Notes: generated by a model from the sequence alone, not told the origin. Shown: positions 1-8,606, counted from the first letter of the stretch. The stretch: 51,832 nt of DNA from Clostridia bacterium (GCA_017431145.1 JAFRLQ010000073.1:1-51832), one strand, 5' to 3'. A program made the numbers and translations.

Positions 1-18
1 AACATAGGAGGTTACGTC

Positions 19-495
19 ATGCAAGATGACATACAAAGTCTATCGCACAGCAAATGGCGGTGCAAGTATCATATCGTGTTTGCGCCGAAGTACCGCAGAC
101 AGGTGATCTATGGAAAGATCAAGGCGGATGTGGGGAAAATACTGCGCGAGTTGTGCGAGCGAAAGGGAGTAACGATCATAGAAGCGGAATGCTGTCCGGA
201 TCATATCCATATGTTAGTAGCGATTCCGCCGCATCTGAGTGTGGCGCAGTTTATGGGGTATCTGAAGAGCAAGAGCAGCCTGATGATCTTCGACCGGCAC
301 GCAAATCTGAAATACAAATACGGCAATAGACACTTCTGGTGCCGGGGATACTATGTAGACACAGTAGGCAAATACGAGAAGGCGATCCGAAATTACATAC
401 GGAATCAGCTGGAAGAAGATATAGCCAATGATCAGATAAGCACAAAAGAATTTACGGATCCGTTCACGGGTGAGCCCGTGAAACCGGGCAAATAG
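19..495 (+). CDS. tnpA: IS200-type transposase TnpA (HUH, Y1)
   Basis: This 158-residue protein has the usual size and architecture of IS200 TnpA, the single-strand DNA transposase of the HUH superfamily. The HUH metal-binding pair is HIH at residues 62-64 (context PDHIHMLV). The likely nucleophile is Tyr126 in a YxxxQ arrangement (Y126, Q130). The opening KWRCKYHIVFAPKYRR is typical of the family. A strong AGGAGG lies 6 nt before the ATG. The gene appears intact. No TnpB or accessory gene accompanies it in the window, as is normal for IS200. It borders a second decayed insertion element and the start of the glycan locus, so it may have helped shape this junction. Confidence 0.93.
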   Translation: MQDDIQSLSHSKWRCKYHIVFAPKYRRQVIYGKIKADVGKILRELCERKGVTIIEAECCPDHIHMLVAIPPHLSVAQFMGYLKSKSSLMIFDRHANLKYKYGNRHFWCRGYYVDTVGKYEKAIRNYIRNQLEEDIANDQISTKEFTDPFTGEPVKPGK

Positions 496-551
496 AAAGA
501 GCTCCCGAGCAGGGGGTTGCCAGTGATTGACATGTGGTTGTCAGGTTATTC

Positions 552-627
552 GGTGCCCCTTAAGGAGGCACCACAAGAGGTAGGCCTTTGTAGGGCCTGT
601 TCAAACCACGCGTTTCAACGCGTGGTT
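552..627 (+). repeat. IS200 right-end hairpins
   Basis: Three hairpins follow tnpA. The first has ggtgcc/ggcacc arms (552-557 and 567-572), the second aggcc/ggcct (582-586 and 594-598), and the third a perfect 9-bp stem aaccacgcg/cgcgtggtt (604-612 and 619-627). Subterminal imperfect palindromes of this kind are what TnpA recognises. One of them may also end transcription of tnpA. Confidence 0.6.
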
Positions 628-810
628 ATGATTTCGCCGGTTCTGTCAAGGTTTTTGGAGTAGATGGATTCTTTGTGTTTGAGAGGAATTCTGGGTACAA
701 AAAAGAGTATAGCAAACGAGCTTTGTCTCTGTGTTTCTCGGTCTCGGTTCTTAAGCGGTAGGGAGTGCGGACAAAAAGCTGGGCTATCAGGGCTCCGAAA
801 GGAGTAGAAA

Positions 811-1035
811 ATGTATTCAAAAGAACAACGCGAAAAAGCCTTGGCATTGTATGACAAGTGCCATTCGTCACAAAGTTATTCAATTATTAGGTTATCCGGA
901 AAGTTGCAAGGCCCTATATCTATGGTTAAGGTAACGGAATCCCACCACTAAGAAGAAAACTGAATGAAGAAGAGTCAACAACAACTCACTGGTGTACCCC
1001 CTCCATGCATTGTTTGAAACGAAGCTCGATACAGG
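811..1035 (+). pseudogene. Remnant of an IS3-family transposase OrfA
   Basis: An ATG at 811 preceded by AAAGGAG encodes MYSKEQREKALALYDKCHS, the start of an IS3/IS150-group OrfA helix-turn-helix protein. Two bases are then missing, and the family text (KVIQLLGYPE..., ALYLWLR) continues in another frame up to a stop at 932-934. Further shifted, weakly recognisable pieces (LRRKLNEEES, then PLHALFE) run to about 1035. No OrfB follows. The reading is a truncated 5' stub left after insertion and decay. A candidate left inverted repeat (gttctgtcaaggttttt) lies near 640-656. Confidence 0.7.
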
Positions 1036-1044
1036 AGTAAGAAA

Positions 1045-1073
1045 TAGACAAAACGAGGGAAGAACGATACAAT
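1045..1073 (+). promoter_or_regulatory. Candidate sigma-A promoter of the glycan locus
   Basis: TAGACA (1045-1050) and TACAAT (1068-1073) are separated by 17 nt, about 70 nt upstream of the first glycan gene. This is a plausible vegetative promoter driving the long plus-strand series. It was found by eye only. Confidence 0.5.
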
Positions 1074-1141
1074 AATTTAAGGACAGATTTCTTTTGCACA
1101 GGAAAGAAGAGCATCAGAATAAAGAAGAAAGGGGAAGCGTC

Positions 1142-2584
1142 ATGTACAGAAGGCAGGTGACCGGATGGGTCAGGCATTGGGATTCTATCCTGCTGGATAT
1201 CGTCTGTATTGAACTGTCTTTTGTATTGGCGTATCTGATTCGCCTGGGATGGGGCAACCCATTTACCGGAGAGATATATCCGGTATACGCCCTTGTGATA
1301 GGTGTGTCTGATCTTCTGGTTGCAGCATTGCTTGATACTTTTTCCGGCGTTTTGCACAATGGTTATTTCAAGACATTCCTCGACACTGTCAAACATGTAC
1401 TGTTGGTGCTGTTGTTGAATGTCTTTTTTACGTTCACAAGCAAAACGACAGGCGCGTACAGCAGAATCATTATTATGCTGACCGCCTCGTTTCATCTCGT
1501 GCTTGGCTATGTTATACGTATTCTTTACAGGCGGATCCGTGCAAGAAAACGGGAAAACGGCAGGATGCTGTATGTGATCACAACGAAGGAACGCGTGCAG
1601 AAGACGGTTCGGAGCATTTCTTCGGATGCGGTTGTTCAGTTTCTTGTTCAGGGGATCGCAGTGGTTGACGCGGATCTTCGCGGAGAAACGGTCGGAGGGA
1701 TACCGGTCACAGCGAACAGCGAAGACGTACTTCAGACGATCGTGCGGGAATGGGTGGATGAGATATATTTCGATGTGCCGCGTGAAATGCCTGTGGGAGA
1801 ACGCCTTTATGCTGCGCTGATGGAGATGGGACTGACCATCCATATTGATCTGGGAAATCTGAGTGTTTATCAGGGACAGCACGAGGAAGTGGAGCGCATC
1901 GGGGATGCTGTAGTTGTGACTACCACGATCCATATGATCTCCACAACAGAGGCGCTGTTGAAGCGTGCGCTGGATTTGATTGGCGGTCTCGTAGGAAGCG
2001 TGCTTGCACTTTTGGTCATGCTTGCGGTGGTGATTCCTATTGAGATAGCATCCCCGGGGCCGCTGCTTTACCGTTCCGAACGGATAGGAAAAAACGGAAA
2101 GCGTTTCCAGATGCTGAAGATCCGGTCGATGTATCTGGATGCGGACAAACGCAAGAATGAACTCATGGCGCAGAACCGTATCAAGGATGGCATGATGTTT
2201 AAACTTGACTGGGATCCGAGGATCATTGGCAACCGGGAAGAGAACGGCAGAAAAAAGACGGGGATCGGAGAGTTCATCCGCCGGACGAGCCTTGATGAGT
2301 TTCCCCAGTTTTTCAATGTTCTTATGGGTTCAATGTCGCTTGTGGGCACACGACCGCCGACACCGGACGAGTTTGAAAAATATGAATACCACCACCGAGC
2401 ACGCCTGAGTACGAAACCGGGAATTACCGGACTTTGGCAGATCAGCGGGCGAAGTGAAATTGTGGACTTTGAGGAAGTCGTGAAACTGGATATGGAGTAT
2501 ATCACCAACTGGAGTTTCGGCAGGGACTTGCGGATCCTGTTTCAGACGATCGGCGTGGTGCTCAAAGGAAAGGGAGCTATGTAA
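1142..2584 (+). CDS. Polyprenyl-phosphate glycosylphosphotransferase (WbaP/CpsE-type)
   Basis: This 480-residue membrane enzyme is the large-PGT type that transfers a sugar-1-phosphate from a nucleotide sugar to undecaprenyl phosphate, the first committed step of a lipid-linked glycan. Residues 1-130 form several membrane helices, about 135-260 a Rossmann-like CoA-binding domain, and about 270-480 the catalytic domain with its re-entrant hydrophobic segment. The catalytic acid pair is at residues 385-386 (RRTSLDEFPQ), followed by SLVGTRPPTPDE and KPGITGLWQISGR. I chose the ATG at 1142, behind GGGGAA, over one at 1094. It leads the plus-strand cluster and is separated from the next gene by a single base. 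Donor sugar unknown; glucose-1-P or galactose-1-P is common in the family. Confidence 0.92.
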   Translation: MYRRQVTGWVRHWDSILLDIVCIELSFVLAYLIRLGWGNPFTGEIYPVYALVIGVSDLLVAALLDTFSGVLHNGYFKTFLDTVKHVLLVLLLNVFFTFTSKTTGAYSRIIIMLTASFHLVLGYVIRILYRRIRARKRENGRMLYVITTKERVQKTVRSISSDAVVQFLVQGIAVVDADLRGETVGGIPVTANSEDVLQTIVREWVDEIYFDVPREMPVGERLYAALMEMGLTIHIDLGNLSVYQGQHEEVERIGDAVVVTTTIHMISTTEALLKRALDLIGGLVGSVLALLVMLAVVIPIEIASPGPLLYRSERIGKNGKRFQMLKIRSMYLDADKRKNELMAQNRIKDGMMFKLDWDPRIIGNREENGRKKTGIGEFIRRTSLDEFPQFFNVLMGSMSLVGTRPPTPDEFEKYEYHHRARLSTKPGITGLWQISGRSEIVDFEEVVKLDMEYITNWSFGRDLRILFQTIGVVLKGKGAM

Positions 2585-2585
2585 C

Positions 2586-3827
2586 ATGCCACAGACGGAG
2601 CACAAAAGCAATATGGATACGTGCAGGCATGTGTTCATTATCGGCGCTAAATCAATCGGGCAGTACGGCGGATATGAGTCTTTTCTGGATAATCTGATCC
2701 GGCAGCATGAAGATGAAGCAGGGTTATGCTATCATATCGTGACCAAGGCGAACGGCGAAGGCTGCATGGATGAGACAAAACTTGACACTGTGATACAGGA
2801 GGATGGTATGTTTTTGTATCATGGTGCGCGTGTTGTGAAACTCCATGTGCCGCAGGTCGGTCCCGCACAGGCGGTTCTGTATGATATCAAAGCAATGCGG
2901 TATTGCCTGAATGCAATCAGGGAAAAAAGAATCGACGGAGCAGCAGTTTATGTGCTTGCCTGCAGAATCGGACCTTTCTTCGGCAGACTGGTGCGTCAGG
3001 CACACAAACTCGGATGTACTGTTTATATCAACCCGGACGGACATGAATGGATGCGGGCGAAGTGGTCAAAACCGGTCCGTGCCTACTGGCGTTGGTCTGA
3101 AGCGCTAATGGTGAAACATGCTGATTGTGTTGTCTGTGATTCGGTCAGGATAGAGCAATATATTAAAAGCACTTATGAGAAGCATGCGCCAAATACGGAT
3201 TATATCGCCTATGGGGCTGATGTTGAACTCTCTATGCTTTCAGATGAAGATGCAAGTTTTACAGGCTGGCTTGAAAGGCACGGCCTTGCACCGCATGTAT
3301 ATTATATGTGCTGCGGCAGGTTTGTACCCGAGAACAGTTTTGAGGTGATGATACGCGCGTTTATGCAGAGCAATACGACAAAATGCTTTGCACTCATTAC
3401 GACAAAGAATGAGGCGTTTCTGAAGGAATTGGATAAAAAACTGCATTTTTCAGCGGACCCGCGAATTCGGTTTACGGGGCCGGTTTATGATGCACAACTG
3501 CTTCGGAAGATCCGGGAAAACGCATATGCGAATTTTCACGGGCATACGGTGGGAGGCACCAATCCCAGTCTTCTGGAAGCATTGGCGAGCACGGATGTAA
3601 ATCTTTTGGTTGATGTTGGATTTAACCGTGAGGTCGCGCAGGATGCTGCGCTGTACTGGAAAAATGACGCGCATGATCTGGCTGTTTTGATTGAACATGT
3701 TGACACGATGACGGAAACGGAACGCCTTGCGCTTGGAGAAAAGGCTAAAGAGAGAATACGTACCGCGTACAACTGGAAGAAGATTGCGGATCAGTATCTG
3801 AATCTGTGGAAAAAGAGCGATAAGTGA
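2586..3827 (+). CDS. Glycosyltransferase with DUF1972 (rhamnosyltransferase-like)
   Basis: The 413-residue protein begins, after about 15 residues, with HVFIIGAKSIGQYGGYESFL, the signature of DUF1972, which forms the N-terminal half of GT4-like beta-1,4-rhamnosyltransferases in capsule loci. The C-terminal half has a GT-B nucleotide-binding region, with GGTNPSLLEALAS matching the family's E-x7-E-type loop. No membrane segment is evident, so it probably works on the inner face of the membrane. It likely adds the second sugar to the lipid carrier. It starts one base after the phosphoglycosyl transferase, so the two are co-translated. The complete rmlABDC set further along makes dTDP-rhamnose a sensible donor; this is inference. 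Confidence 0.82.
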   Translation: MPQTEHKSNMDTCRHVFIIGAKSIGQYGGYESFLDNLIRQHEDEAGLCYHIVTKANGEGCMDETKLDTVIQEDGMFLYHGARVVKLHVPQVGPAQAVLYDIKAMRYCLNAIREKRIDGAAVYVLACRIGPFFGRLVRQAHKLGCTVYINPDGHEWMRAKWSKPVRAYWRWSEALMVKHADCVVCDSVRIEQYIKSTYEKHAPNTDYIAYGADVELSMLSDEDASFTGWLERHGLAPHVYYMCCGRFVPENSFEVMIRAFMQSNTTKCFALITTKNEAFLKELDKKLHFSADPRIRFTGPVYDAQLLRKIRENAYANFHGHTVGGTNPSLLEALASTDVNLLVDVGFNREVAQDAALYWKNDAHDLAVLIEHVDTMTETERLALGEKAKERIRTAYNWKKIADQYLNLWKKSDK

Positions 3828-4170
3828 TTTGTGCGGCAAAGGAATATGTGTGAACCTGGGTGGGTTTTACATTAAGCTGTATCACAATTATCGCGGAAAA
3901 GAGAATACCGCCTATAGGATTGACGGCTTTTCTATAATCAGGTACAACCGCCCCTGCGACGCTGTTTGATCAGCGGCATTTCGCCTGAATGCTTCCGGAA
4001 CAGAAGATTGTGTTCCGCTCCATGGAAAAACTGCATGGCTCGTACGTTTCGGGAAATGGATGGCTGTCCTATCCGATGGTTGTTGTTGCGATTGTTGCGG
4101 GTCTTATCGTAATGGAGGAGTGGTGCCCGTGCGTGAACACGTATACTGAAAAGAAGAATGGAGAAAAAGC
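3828..4170 (+). other. Gene-free interval, possibly decayed coding sequence
   Basis: This 343-bp gap interrupts an otherwise tight operon. Short readable stretches exist in different frames, such as GFYIKLYHNYRGKENTAYRI near 3861 and one hydrophobic run, YPMVVVAIVAGLIVM, inside a 72-codon frame at 3989-4207. None has a convincing start or family match, and the frames do not join. It may be the relic of a deleted gene. I see no clear terminator or promoter. Confidence 0.4.
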
Positions 4171-5022
4171 ATGGCTGACGATGCCAATAAAAGAGTACAG
4201 AATCTGACACTGAATACGCTTCAGGTGTTTATGAGGTTTTGTGAAAAACATGAATTAAGGTATTTTATAACGGGAGGCGCGCTGATCGGTGTGATGAGAC
4301 ACCATGGGTTCATCCCGTGGGATGACGATATTGATATCGCAATGCCGCGCCCGGATTTTGACCGGTTTCATGTGCTTCTGAAAACACAGATGCCGGAAGG
4401 ATTCGGAATCTGCAATCGCTATACGGATGATAACTGGCATTTTGCAATGAGCCAGTTTATTGACCGGGAGTCAAAGATTCTGATACATCTTGCACAACAG
4501 CCGCGTACGGCACATATTTGGGTGGATGTATTTCCGTTGGACGGCCTTCCCGACAGAAAGCTTGCACGTTGGTTCCGCATCAAGAATGTGCTGCTGCGCC
4601 GTTATCTCGTGCAGATCGCACATATCAGAACACAGGTGGATGCACAGCGCAAACGTCCGCTCAAGGAGCGGGTGGTGCTGGGATTTTGCAGGATTGTTCC
4701 AGTGGGAAAACTGGTCAATACGAAACGGCAGCTGGACAAGATCGAAAAGATCCTAAGACGTAGTGATTATGACAAAACGCACTGGTGCGGCAATATGCTC
4801 GGCCGCTATCGGGAACGTGAGGCAGTGCCGAAAGCATGGTTCGGCACACCGAAAGAAGGCATGTTTGAAGGTGTATCGGTAAAGATTCCTCAGGACAGTC
4901 ACAGAGTGCTCACCGCTCTATACGGTGATTATATGCAGCTTCCCCCGGAGGAGGAGCGTGTGGCACATCATGTGACGGTGTTGAGCAGCAGAACGCTTCT
5001 GAAAGACGGAAAAGAGGAGTGA
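4171..5022 (+). CDS. LicD-family phosphotransferase 1
   Basis: LicD enzymes (nucleotidyltransferase fold) move a phospho-substituent from a CDP-linked donor onto a glycan. Phosphocholine is the classic cargo, and the eukaryotic relatives fukutin and FKRP move ribitol-5-phosphate. In this 283-residue protein the signature runs from the glycines at 35-36 (GGALIGVMRH) to the metal-binding acidic cluster WDDDID at 50-55, and the C-terminal landmark YGDYMQLPPEEE is present. No signal peptide is visible, so it is cytoplasmic. The ATG at 4171 follows GGAG at 7 nt. The stop is 2 nt before the IspD-like gene, and the two plus the following SDR look like one functional unit (donor synthesis plus transfer). 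The cargo cannot be read from sequence. Confidence 0.9.
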   Translation: MADDANKRVQNLTLNTLQVFMRFCEKHELRYFITGGALIGVMRHHGFIPWDDDIDIAMPRPDFDRFHVLLKTQMPEGFGICNRYTDDNWHFAMSQFIDRESKILIHLAQQPRTAHIWVDVFPLDGLPDRKLARWFRIKNVLLRRYLVQIAHIRTQVDAQRKRPLKERVVLGFCRIVPVGKLVNTKRQLDKIEKILRRSDYDKTHWCGNMLGRYREREAVPKAWFGTPKEGMFEGVSVKIPQDSHRVLTALYGDYMQLPPEEERVAHHVTVLSSRTLLKDGKEE

Positions 5023-5024
5023 AA

Positions 5025-5741
5025 ATGAATATCGCAATCATCCTTGCGGGCGGCGCAGGGCATAGAATGGGACAGGACATCCCGAAACAGTTTATCAATG
5101 TCTATGACAAACCGGTTCTGCTGTATACTTTGGAAGGGTTTGAACGGCATCCTCAGATCGATGCGATAGAGGTCGTCTGCATCGATGGCTGGCATGACGT
5201 GGTATGGGCATATGCAAAACAGTTTTCGATTACGAAACTTAAGTGGGTGGTGTCCGGGGGCGCCACGGGACAGGAGTCCATCCGGAACGGTGTGTATCAT
5301 CTGGAGGGAATCGCTTCTGATGATGATACGATCATCATTCACGACGGAATTCGGCCACTCGTTGAACCCTCTGTGTTAACGGATGTGATCAGCAAATGCA
5401 AGCAGTATGGCAATGCGGTGACTGCAATGCCATATAATGAACAGATTTTTGTTGCTGACGATGAAATCAGCACGATCCAGTATATCCCGCGTGAAACGCT
5501 GCGCAGGGTTTCCACACCGCAGGCATATCGTTTCTCAAAACTTGTCTGGGCATACCACAAGGCTTTCGAAGAAGGGATCGGAATTTACGGTTCCCATTAT
5601 ACCAACACAATGATGGTGGAACTGGGTGAGCGTTTGTATTTTGCTGCGGGTTCGGATAAGAATATCAAACTGACAACAAAAGATGACCTTGAGATGTTTA
5701 AAGCATATTTGACGCAGGAACGTGCGAACTGGCTGAAATAA
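5025..5741 (+). CDS. IspD/TarI-family cytidylyltransferase 1
   Basis: The 238-residue protein is a CTP-dependent cytidylyltransferase of the IspD/TarI superfamily. The N-terminal nucleotide loop reads AIILAGGAGHRMGQDIPKQF, and IIIHDGIRPLV (about residues 106-116) is the conserved middle motif. Members make CDP-methylerythritol (IspD) or CDP-ribitol (TarI). Placement directly after licD-like and before an SDR argues for the CDP-polyol role rather than isoprenoid synthesis. I chose the ATG at 5025, placed 5 nt behind AGGAG, rather than a GTG at 5019 overlapping the previous stop. A second, divergent copy sits at 21734. The donor product is inferred, not shown. Confidence 0.87.
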   Translation: MNIAIILAGGAGHRMGQDIPKQFINVYDKPVLLYTLEGFERHPQIDAIEVVCIDGWHDVVWAYAKQFSITKLKWVVSGGATGQESIRNGVYHLEGIASDDDTIIIHDGIRPLVEPSVLTDVISKCKQYGNAVTAMPYNEQIFVADDEISTIQYIPRETLRRVSTPQAYRFSKLVWAYHKAFEEGIGIYGSHYTNTMMVELGERLYFAAGSDKNIKLTTKDDLEMFKAYLTQERANWLK

Positions 5742-5753
5742 GAGGAGCACGGG

Positions 5754-6812
5754 ATGGAACTATACACGAATAAGCTTTATCAGGAGGATCTTGAAGCAGT
5801 TGCATCACTTGTGCTGCCGTGGGAGAAACTGAACGGAAAACGCATTCTTCTCTCCGGCGCATCGGGATTGATCGGCAGCTGTCTTGTTGATGTGCTGATG
5901 ACGCACTGCAGGATGGCAAAGACGGATCAGACGATTTATGCGCTTGGGAGAAATCCGGAAAAACTGTATGCGCGGTTTTCCGCGTGGAGAGACGATCCGC
6001 GGCTGAGATTTGTAACGCAGGACATCAACACACCGATGACGGATGATGTTCCGATGGATGCGGATCTTATCCTGCATCTGGCATCCAATACGCATCCCAT
6101 TCAATATGCGACTGATCCCGTCGGAACGATTATGACAAATGTGATCGGTCTGAAGAATATGCTTGATCTTGCAGTCAGAAGCGGAACGCGGAGATTTCTC
6201 TTTGCGTCTTCCAATGAGATCTATGGGGAGAATCGGGGAGATATCGAGTGTTTTCATGAGGGATATTTGGGATACATCGACTGCAATACGCTGCGGGCAG
6301 GATATCCCGAAAGCAAGCGCTGCGGGGAGGCACTCTGTCAGGCGTATCGGAGACAGTATGGACTTGACGTCGTAATTCCGCGTTTCACTCGTTCCTACGG
6401 ACCGACGATGATTCAGACGGATTCAAAAGCGATCAGTCAGTTTATCAAAAAAGCGGTGGCAGGTGAAGAAATCATTCTCAAGTCTGCGGGCACACAGTAC
6501 TACAGTTATACATATGTGATGGATGCCGTGAGCGGCCTCTTAACAGTGCTTTTATGCGGGGAAGACGGCGCGGCATACAATATTGCGGATGCGGGATCGG
6601 ATATCATGCTGAAAGATGTCGCACAGATCCTGGCTGAGGAAGCGGGTACACACGTAGTCTTTGAACTGCCGGACGCAGTGGAGGCGGCAGGATACAGCAA
6701 GGCGACCAAGGCGCGCCTTGACGGAAGCAAAATCAAAATGATTGGTTGGAAGCCGCGCTTCGAAATCCGGGAGGGACTTCAGAGAACCGTCCGGATATTG
6801 CGGGATATGTGA
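5754..6812 (+). CDS. Extended SDR (NAD-dependent epimerase/dehydratase) 1
   Basis: This 352-residue cytoplasmic oxidoreductase has an extended short-chain dehydrogenase fold. The NAD-binding loop GASGLIG is at residues 35-41, the catalytic Tyr-x3-Lys at Y184/K188 (GYPESKRCGE), and the serine in FASSNEIYGE near 152. It resembles nucleotide-sugar dehydratase/epimerase/decarboxylase enzymes. It starts 12 nt after the cytidylyltransferase and probably acts in the same pathway, either reducing the precursor of the CDP-activated group or modifying the CDP-sugar. Haemophilus Bcs1/Acs1 join a TarI-like domain to an SDR, which supports the link. A paralogue is at 23878 near the second IspD-like gene. 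The substrate is unknown. Confidence 0.85.
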   Translation: MELYTNKLYQEDLEAVASLVLPWEKLNGKRILLSGASGLIGSCLVDVLMTHCRMAKTDQTIYALGRNPEKLYARFSAWRDDPRLRFVTQDINTPMTDDVPMDADLILHLASNTHPIQYATDPVGTIMTNVIGLKNMLDLAVRSGTRRFLFASSNEIYGENRGDIECFHEGYLGYIDCNTLRAGYPESKRCGEALCQAYRRQYGLDVVIPRFTRSYGPTMIQTDSKAISQFIKKAVAGEEIILKSAGTQYYSYTYVMDAVSGLLTVLLCGEDGAAYNIADAGSDIMLKDVAQILAEEAGTHVVFELPDAVEAAGYSKATKARLDGSKIKMIGWKPRFEIREGLQRTVRILRDM

Positions 6813-6820
6813 GGAAGAAG

Positions 6821-7738
6821 ATGCGAATCGCAGTTCTGATGGCGACATATAACGGTGAAAGATTCCTTGAAGAACAGATTGACAGTATCTTGAACCAGCA
6901 GGTGGATGGAAAAGTCGATCTCATCGTATGCGATGACGGTTCTACAGACAATACGGAAAAGATCCTTGCACGTTATGCCGCGCAGGGAAAACTGTCATAT
7001 ACGGTTCATGAAAACACTGGCGCCGCAGGTACTTTTCTTGGACTGCTGAAGGCAACCCCGGGATACGATTATTATGCGTTTTCAGATCAGGATGACGTCT
7101 GGTTTCCGCAAAAACTCAAAAGAGGGATCGATGCGGTGAAGAATACCGCAGGCATTGTCCTGTACTGCAGTAACTGTGAACTGGTGGATCAGAATCTGGA
7201 ACGGATCGGCAGGAACACTCATCGTGCAGCTCCTACGTATTCCCTCGTATCTGTTCTTTGTCTGGCAAGCTGCGCCCAAGGCTGTACCAGTGTGTTCAAC
7301 CGGGAACTTGCGGAGCTTGTTCAGCAATACCCTTTGCCGGATCCTGTGATCATGCATGATTCTATGCTGACCTGTCTTTGCGCACTTACGGATGGGAAGA
7401 TACTGTATGACCACGAACCATCCATGCTGTATAGAATGCATCAGGGCAATGTGTTTGGCATGGCGTCCGCAAAACAAAGCATCATCGGTGTACTCAGGGA
7501 TCGGTTCAGGGAGATTACGACAAAACGCAAAATTGGAATGTCCGACCAGACGGAAGCGATCCAGAGAGTCTTTAATGATCGGATTTCAGATGAAAAACAG
7601 GAAGTGTGCAGACGGGTGATTCGCGCGAAACACTCCCTCGGTGCGCGTATCCGACTTGTTACGGATCCGCAGCTGAAACACGATACGTACAACAAGACAC
7701 TGACTAAAAAACTCACGATCCTGTTTGGCAACGACTGA
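6821..7738 (+). CDS. Family 2 glycosyltransferase (rhamnosyltransferase-like)
   Basis: The 305-residue GT-A enzyme opens with AVLMATYNGERFLEEQIDSI. It has the donor-binding DDGSTDNTE near residue 40 and FSDQDDVW near 87, a variant of the DxD region common in rhamnosyltransferases of capsule loci. It is cytoplasmic or membrane-associated. I chose the ATG at 6821 behind GAGGAAG; an upstream start at 6746 would overlap the SDR heavily. A close relative lies at 20782. dTDP-rhamnose from the rml genes is the natural candidate donor, by inference. Confidence 0.87.
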   Translation: MRIAVLMATYNGERFLEEQIDSILNQQVDGKVDLIVCDDGSTDNTEKILARYAAQGKLSYTVHENTGAAGTFLGLLKATPGYDYYAFSDQDDVWFPQKLKRGIDAVKNTAGIVLYCSNCELVDQNLERIGRNTHRAAPTYSLVSVLCLASCAQGCTSVFNRELAELVQQYPLPDPVIMHDSMLTCLCALTDGKILYDHEPSMLYRMHQGNVFGMASAKQSIIGVLRDRFREITTKRKIGMSDQTEAIQRVFNDRISDEKQEVCRRVIRAKHSLGARIRLVTDPQLKHDTYNKTLTKKLTILFGND

Positions 7739-7763
7739 CGGCAATGCAGGGAGAGGATATGTT

Positions 7764-8552
7764 ATGACTATGGAATACCAGCTTATTGTTTCGACCATGA
7801 ACAGGACCAACGACAGTCTATTGGATGATATGCGTATCACATCGGATGCTATTGTCATCAACCAGACAGACCGCACGGGATATCGTGAGATTACACGGGA
7901 TGACGCCATGGTACGCTGGTTCGATTTTAATGAGCGCGGCATCGGGCTTTCCCGAAACAGCGGACTCATGCGTGCGGAGGGGGAGATCATTCAGTTCGCA
8001 GATGATGACATGGAGTTCACAGACACTTACCGTGAGGATGTGCTCAAGGAATATGCTGCGCATCCGGAAGCGGATGTGATTCTGTTTTCGAATCTCTGTC
8101 TCAATCCCGAGCGGATGCCGTATCAGGTACATACTTTTGGCCGCGTGAGACGCTTTGAGGCAGTGCGTTTCGGCGGAGCGAGAATCACGGCACGCAGGGA
8201 GAAACTGTTATACAACAACATCTCATTTTCGCTGCTCTTCGGCGGCGGTGCGCGCTATTGTGCGGGGGAGGATGTGACGTTTATTCAGGATTGCATCAAA
8301 GCGGGTCTGAAGGTGTACAAGTCACCGGTGATCCTTTCTACAATGAGGCAGGAGAATTCGAGTTGGTTCGATGGATACGACGATGCGTTTTTCCGGGACA
8401 AGGGAGCACTGCTGGCGGCGAATTTTCCCGTGATCAGCAGATTTGGCGCTTTTGTACAGGCATACAGACACAGAGGACAACATGGATATACATTCAGACA
8501 ACTGACGGGCTTGTATCAAGAAGGAATTCGCGAGTATCTGGGCAAAAAATGA
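7764..8552 (+). CDS. Family 2/A-like glycosyltransferase
   Basis: The 262-residue protein begins MTMEYQLIVSTMNRTNDSLL and carries GLSRNSGLMRAEGEIIQFAD followed by DDDMEF. In this subfamily that acidic run replaces the usual DxD metal site. It lacks membrane segments. The start at 7764 follows AGGGAG; ATG at 7770 is also possible. It sits between another glycosyltransferase and the flippase, so it probably adds one of the later sugars of the repeat unit. Acceptor and donor are unknown. Confidence 0.78.
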   Translation: MTMEYQLIVSTMNRTNDSLLDDMRITSDAIVINQTDRTGYREITRDDAMVRWFDFNERGIGLSRNSGLMRAEGEIIQFADDDMEFTDTYREDVLKEYAAHPEADVILFSNLCLNPERMPYQVHTFGRVRRFEAVRFGGARITARREKLLYNNISFSLLFGGGARYCAGEDVTFIQDCIKAGLKVYKSPVILSTMRQENSSWFDGYDDAFFRDKGALLAANFPVISRFGAFVQAYRHRGQHGYTFRQLTGLYQEGIREYLGKK

Positions 8553-8606
8553 CAGACAGCCGTTCGGAAGCGGTATTCCGCGAGGGTGACGGAGAGGTGG
8601 CACGGC

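Larger units (their letters stand above)
1..627 (+). mobile_element. IS200/IS605-family insertion sequence, right part
   Basis: A single-gene element carrying an HUH/Y1 transposase, followed by three consecutive hairpins that look like the subterminal right-end structures of this family. The window opens inside the tnpA ribosome binding site (AGGAGG at 7-12), so the left end is not visible. There are no inverted-repeat termini, as expected for IS200. The exact right cleavage point is uncertain; I placed it at the end of the last hairpin. Confidence 0.8.

Noticed and set aside
986-1933. 315-codon minus-strand frame over the first glycan genes
   Set aside because: Antisense to the WbaP-like enzyme and crossing the IS remnant. 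No ribosome binding site or family text.
3989-4207. 72-codon frame with one hydrophobic segment
   Set aside because: No ribosome binding site, overlaps the LicD start, and no family match. Kept only as part of the decayed interval.
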